NCBI GenBank assembly: GCA_017509255.1
Contig: JAFWQA010000061.1
Coordinates: 118,542 to 182,541 of the forward strand
From: Clostridia bacterium
Lineage (GTDB): Bacteria > Bacillota > Clostridia > Christensenellales > Aristaeellaceae
Length of the DNA: 64,000 nt
Reading direction: 5' to 3'
Shown here: one piece after another, positions 60,744-64,000 of the stretch
Layout of the letters: every line of letters starts with the position of its first letter
Position numbering within the stretch: position 1 is the first letter of the stretch
Program-made: the position numbers and the translations under genes
Notes under the pieces: model-generated
Seen by the model: the letters and a program-made list of their open reading frames with translations, nothing else
The model's database searches: none
What the model was told of the DNA's origin: nothing

Positions 60744-61451
60744 ATGAAACGCCTGACGCTGGTTTGTATAATGGCAATCATCGCTTTGGTTTCCATGCTT
60801 TCTGAGAATGAAGCAATTGCAGATGGAGCATACCCGTTCGATTCGTTTACGATTATCGAGAGCCAGGGGAAATATGGTATTTCGGATCCGGATGGTCATC
60901 TTCTTTTGCCGGTCGAATATTACATTCCAACAGATCAGTTTGATCCCGACCGGCAACCCGTATGTGTTCAGGTGTATTCTCCGGTGGACGGGGAATTCAA
61001 TATCAAAGATCTGGACTGGGAACTGGACAGGGGTACTGTGAAGGCAGGATTTTTTCATGCCGGGAGCGGGTATTTCAGTCAATGTATATGGAAATCTGTG
61101 TTTGCTTCCGATGAGTATGTTTCTGTCCGCGATGAGAATGACCGGTATTTACTGCTGAATGCGGAGACCGGAGAAGTGGTTCTTGGCGGTAATCAGTACG
61201 CATGGATTAATCCGCACGAATCAGAAAACTGGATTTATGTATGGCGGTGGCCGGATGAAATAGACGAGGATTCAGAATCTGCATGGGACATTGCATATAT
61301 TAATCTGGTTGATGGAACGATTCTGAACGAACCCGATGGATACCATTTTTCAGAGGAGTATGAGCCCATTGTCAATGGGTCTGTCCTTGTCTTCGACGAG
61401 ACCGGAAAGGAATATAACATGCGGATTGAGGATATACTGCAGAAGGATTGA
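60744..61451 (+). CDS. Secreted WG-repeat-like protein
   Basis: 235 residues from the ATG at 60744, AAAGGAG upstream. A signal peptide (to about 28) is followed by WG/KWG-type beta units (IIESQGKYGISDPDGHLLLP, LINAETG-like turns, WIYVWRWPDEID). WG repeats are common in surface proteins of Firmicutes and may mediate adhesion. The partial gene at 63752 is a clearer WG protein. Confidence 0.62.
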   Translation: MKRLTLVCIMAIIALVSMLSENEAIADGAYPFDSFTIIESQGKYGISDPDGHLLLPVEYYIPTDQFDPDRQPVCVQVYSPVDGEFNIKDLDWELDRGTVKAGFFHAGSGYFSQCIWKSVFASDEYVSVRDENDRYLLLNAETGEVVLGGNQYAWINPHESENWIYVWRWPDEIDEDSESAWDIAYINLVDGTILNEPDGYHFSEEYEPIVNGSVLVFDETGKEYNMRIEDILQKD

Positions 61452-61538
61452 ACAGATTGCTTTTGTAGAGGCGATATCAATGGATTTCGAGCGTACGATA
61501 CAGGGCATTATGATTTGTGGATAAGAAGGCTGACAATC

Positions 61539-62285
61539 ATGAAAAGGTTATTCCCGATTCTTTTGCTGACTGTTGTGATACTTGCTTCATGTAGTTTGGC
61601 AGCTGGACTGACTGAGAATGTCCACGAACCGGAACTTATTGGCACCTGGCAATTCGTAGGCGGCGGGGAGGTCATGGACTACGGTTTCCAGCTGAATGCT
61701 GATGGTACAGGCCGATACTTGGAGGCTGAGTATACTGATGGCTACCCAAAGCATCTGCAGGCGACAGGAACAACCTTTAGATGGCAGTACGCCGACGGCA
61801 TTTTCACAGTTTCCTTCGGGCGTAATGCCAGTTATGATTATCCGATCACCCGGTATGACCACCGTATTCACTTCGCGGAAGGCGAAGGCGGCGGCTTCTA
61901 CCAGAAATACGATGAGGATGCCATTCGTACCGAAATTGACGCTCGTATTCAAAACGGTACAGCTACAGAATTCGACGTACTTGTGCTGGACTACATCACA
62001 GACGATCTGGAACTTGCACTCGCTGAAAACCTTCACTTGCGGAGTGTGGTCGCAACGGTGGACTGGTATGGTGAGGAAAAGAGCGTGACCGTGAGCGCAT
62101 GGCAGTTGGATCTGGATCACGATCTCACCATCCGCTTCACGGAATCTGATACGACAGTATCCATTGGAACAGCAGAATCCACCTGGTTTACCAATTCCGA
62201 AATCCAGGTTAATCCAACTGCAGACCGATATTATCAGGCAGCCCGGGCTGCCATGGATCAAGCGATGGAGCGTTGCAAGGAGTAG
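61539..62285 (+). CDS. Secreted lipocalin-like lipoprotein
   Basis: 248 residues from the ATG at 61539. The signal sequence has a Cys (ILASCSLAAG) that could be lipid-modified. The domain ELIGTWQFVGGGEVMDYGFQ, with FRWQYADGIFTVSFGRN, is a lipocalin-like barrel start. A C-terminal half without known motifs follows. It is the full-length version of the truncated copy at 57257. Confidence 0.68.
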   Translation: MKRLFPILLLTVVILASCSLAAGLTENVHEPELIGTWQFVGGGEVMDYGFQLNADGTGRYLEAEYTDGYPKHLQATGTTFRWQYADGIFTVSFGRNASYDYPITRYDHRIHFAEGEGGGFYQKYDEDAIRTEIDARIQNGTATEFDVLVLDYITDDLELALAENLHLRSVVATVDWYGEEKSVTVSAWQLDLDHDLTIRFTESDTTVSIGTAESTWFTNSEIQVNPTADRYYQAARAAMDQAMERCKE

Positions 62286-62342
62286 CAGATGCTCACCAGC
62301 AGTACACAGAAAGCCGAAATTCACACAAATGGAGAGATGCAC

Positions 62343-63749
62343 ATGAAACGCCTGATGCTGGTATGTGTTATGATTCTGTGTTTGGTTCCGATGGGCGGCT
62401 GGGCAGAATTTGATTATGAAACAAGGGATTATGAAGTATCCAGAGAGGAAATAACCGCTGCAGCGGAAGCAGATTTCCCGGATTGGTTCGTGGTGGATGA
62501 CTCCCGGTACTGGACCGGGAGCTGGCACAACCAGTTTGCCTGCTATCAGGAGATCCATCTGTACCGCGTGGAGGCGAATACACTTCTCCAGCGGCGGCTC
62601 TCTGTCCTTGTCAACCCCCTGAAGAAGGGCGAGGATATCCCATGGAAAGTCGAGGACTGGGCACCGTTGCCGTTGTCAGCAGAGGCAATGAACACTTTCC
62701 TTTCCCTGGACTTGCATGAATATGGATACAACTATAATCCGGGTTCCGTTGGGAGCGGCAAAGTGCCGGAACCCATCCTGCCCGGATGCGCACCTTTCCT
62801 GCTGGAAGAAGGTGAGGCATGGGAGCAGCTCATGACTTATCCGGACTTTCTCTCCGGGATTGTACGTAATGCCGATGATCAGTACTGCGTGCGAATTGCC
62901 CACTGGGACGGTGAAAACTTTGACAGCGTCATCAGTTCCCGCTTTCACAGGGAACGTCTTTCGATCGACGAGAGCTACTCATGGAATGACAAGCTTTCTG
63001 TGAACTGTTTCCTGTTCGTGAGCCAGGAGGATGGGCGCTGGATATTCGTCCATGTTTCGGACGGGGATCCGACGCTGTATACGATCAACGACGGGTATAT
63101 TGATGATGCACTCTTCCCCTATGACAGCAACGATGCCTTGCATTACGGGATCCCTATGTTTGAGCGGGATCTGACGCTGGTGGATTTCAACGCCATTCCG
63201 GAATATATCATGGACGCGGTAGCCATGATGGACAGTTCCGCATATGCCTGTGTCCGCACGGACAATACCCCGATGCTGGACGCCCCTAACGGAGAGACGG
63301 CTGCCTTCTGTTATGCGCGACTGACCGGAACTGTCCTGCAGCGTGATGACGGCTGGATACAGCTGCAGATCGGCAATGCAGAGAAGGGCATGACCGGCTG
63401 GTTTTCCGAAGACGATCTCGCCTTTGGCACTGAAATCGAAGATGTGCGCTGCGGTTTTCCCTCCCACAGCGAGGATGACTGCGATGGTGATTATCTGATG
63501 ACGGTGCTGCATGATGCCGATCCGGCAGACTACATAGAGTATATGAACTATGTATGGCTGATTGGCCGACTTCCCGATGGCAGTTGGCTGGTGCAGCTGA
63601 ATCTGGATACCGTGTGCACCGCAGCAGAAAACGCTTTCCGCAGCATTGGTCCCGCAACAGATTACAGGACGGAAGCTCAGGAAATCTATGAAGAGTATGA
63701 ACAGGAACGGCTGGAGTGGGCAGGAAAAGATGAAAAGGAGGATGAGTAG
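62343..63749 (+). CDS. Secreted SH3-domain protein
   Basis: 468 residues from the ATG at 62343, GGAGAG upstream. It has a signal peptide (1-19), a beta-rich central part (residues 30-300), an SH3-like domain (SSAYACVRTDNTPMLDAPNG, DDGWIQLQIGNAEKGMTGWF) and an acidic helical end (EIYEEYEQERLEWAGKDEKE). It resembles 55908 in organisation and is followed within three bases by the next WG gene, so it is co-transcribed. Confidence 0.7.
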   Translation: MKRLMLVCVMILCLVPMGGWAEFDYETRDYEVSREEITAAAEADFPDWFVVDDSRYWTGSWHNQFACYQEIHLYRVEANTLLQRRLSVLVNPLKKGEDIPWKVEDWAPLPLSAEAMNTFLSLDLHEYGYNYNPGSVGSGKVPEPILPGCAPFLLEEGEAWEQLMTYPDFLSGIVRNADDQYCVRIAHWDGENFDSVISSRFHRERLSIDESYSWNDKLSVNCFLFVSQEDGRWIFVHVSDGDPTLYTINDGYIDDALFPYDSNDALHYGIPMFERDLTLVDFNAIPEYIMDAVAMMDSSAYACVRTDNTPMLDAPNGETAAFCYARLTGTVLQRDDGWIQLQIGNAEKGMTGWFSEDDLAFGTEIEDVRCGFPSHSEDDCDGDYLMTVLHDADPADYIEYMNYVWLIGRLPDGSWLVQLNLDTVCTAAENAFRSIGPATDYRTEAQEIYEEYEQERLEWAGKDEKEDE

Positions 63750-63751
63750 GA

Positions 63752-64000
63752 ATGAACCGCCTGATTCTGGTCTGTTTGATGATCCTGACGCTTTGCCTGT
63801 CTGTTTCCCTTGCGGAGGAAGAAGCTCAGCCACTCTATCCCATCCGCGAGAACGGCCTCTGGGGCTACATGAACCGGGCGGGGGAAGTGGTGATTGAGCC
63901 GCAGTGGATGAAAGCTGAGACTTTTTCCGGCGGTGTAGCCATTGTCGAAGCCGATGGAGAGCAGAAAGACGGTCAAGGCCTGATTCGAACAAATGGCGAA
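63752..64000 (+). CDS. WG-repeat secreted protein, C-terminus beyond window
   Basis: 83 visible residues from the ATG at 63752, with AAAAGGAGG upstream in the preceding gene. A signal peptide (MNRLILVCLMILTLCLSVSL) is followed by a classic WG/KWG unit: RENGLWGYMNRAGEVVIEP, then WMKAETFSGGVAIVE. The rest is outside the window. Confidence 0.75.
   Translation, partial: MNRLILVCLMILTLCLSVSLAEEEAQPLYPIRENGLWGYMNRAGEVVIEPQWMKAETFSGGVAIVEADGEQKDGQGLIRTNGE

Overview
The window looks like chromosomal DNA of an anaerobic, plant-polysaccharide-using Clostridia-type Firmicute. My best guess is the Christensenellales/Aristaeellaceae area of gut or rumen bacteria. The reasons are strong AGGAGG ribosome sites, GC-rich housekeeping genes beside GH43, GH2, DUF5107 and GH4-like glycoside genes, ECF sigma/anti-sigma pairs, and rows of small secreted SH3 and WG-repeat proteins. 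The taxon is an inference, not a measurement.

Layout. 1-5600: host genes (M48 protease, Gfo/Idh/MocA oxidoreductase, PfkB kinase, GH43 glycosidase, Sir2 deacylase). 5682-17542: an integrative element of about 11.8 kb inserted into the D-loop of a tRNA-Ala(CGC) gene. The 5' 22 nt of the split gene lie at 5682-5703 and the 3' 51 nt at 17492-17542. A complete tRNA-Ala(CGC) carried by the element (5792-5864) sits just inside the left end, and a large serine recombinase sits beside the right end. The cargo is more AT-rich than the flanks by eye. It holds small membrane peptides, two paralogous tandem-repeat proteins, a WYL regulator, an XRE regulator, a HIRAN protein, and a zinc-ribbon/radical SAM-SPASM/zinc-ribbon operon. 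17543-18236: tandem cassettes of about 224 and 252 bp, each closed by a copy of the tRNA-Ala 3' end. 18237-22990: a second accessory block (DUF6061, DUF4417, a basic/acidic protein pair, and a serine recombinase broken by a 17-bp tandem duplication). 23085-30830: host-like genes (leader region, beta-lactamase-fold hydrolase, M3 peptidase, double GNAT, methyltransferase, ECF sigma fusion, kinase-like protein). 30877-40898: DUF5107-TPR and GH2 genes, PreA, a ProX-type deacylase and a secreted protein. 41188-49917: a long forward housekeeping series (deoC, ileS, GH4-like, RNA methyltransferase, RluA-type pseudouridine synthase, tgt, DUF4867). 49915-52397: M32 carboxypeptidase, then tRNA-Ala(GGC) followed by the same kind of cassette and a second DUF6061 gene. 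52605-64000: an ECF sigma/anti-sigma pair followed by an array of secreted SH3, PepSY-like, lipocalin-like and WG-repeat proteins.

The most novel-looking items are three. First, the serine-integrase element that splits a tRNA gene in its D-loop and brings a whole replacement tRNA. Second, the family of miniature cassettes flanked by tRNA-Ala 3' ends, found at both tRNA-Ala loci beside DUF6061. Third, the element's cargo of twin repeat proteins together with a zinc-ribbon/radical SAM operon of unknown function. No CRISPR array, rRNA operon or classical insertion sequence was seen.
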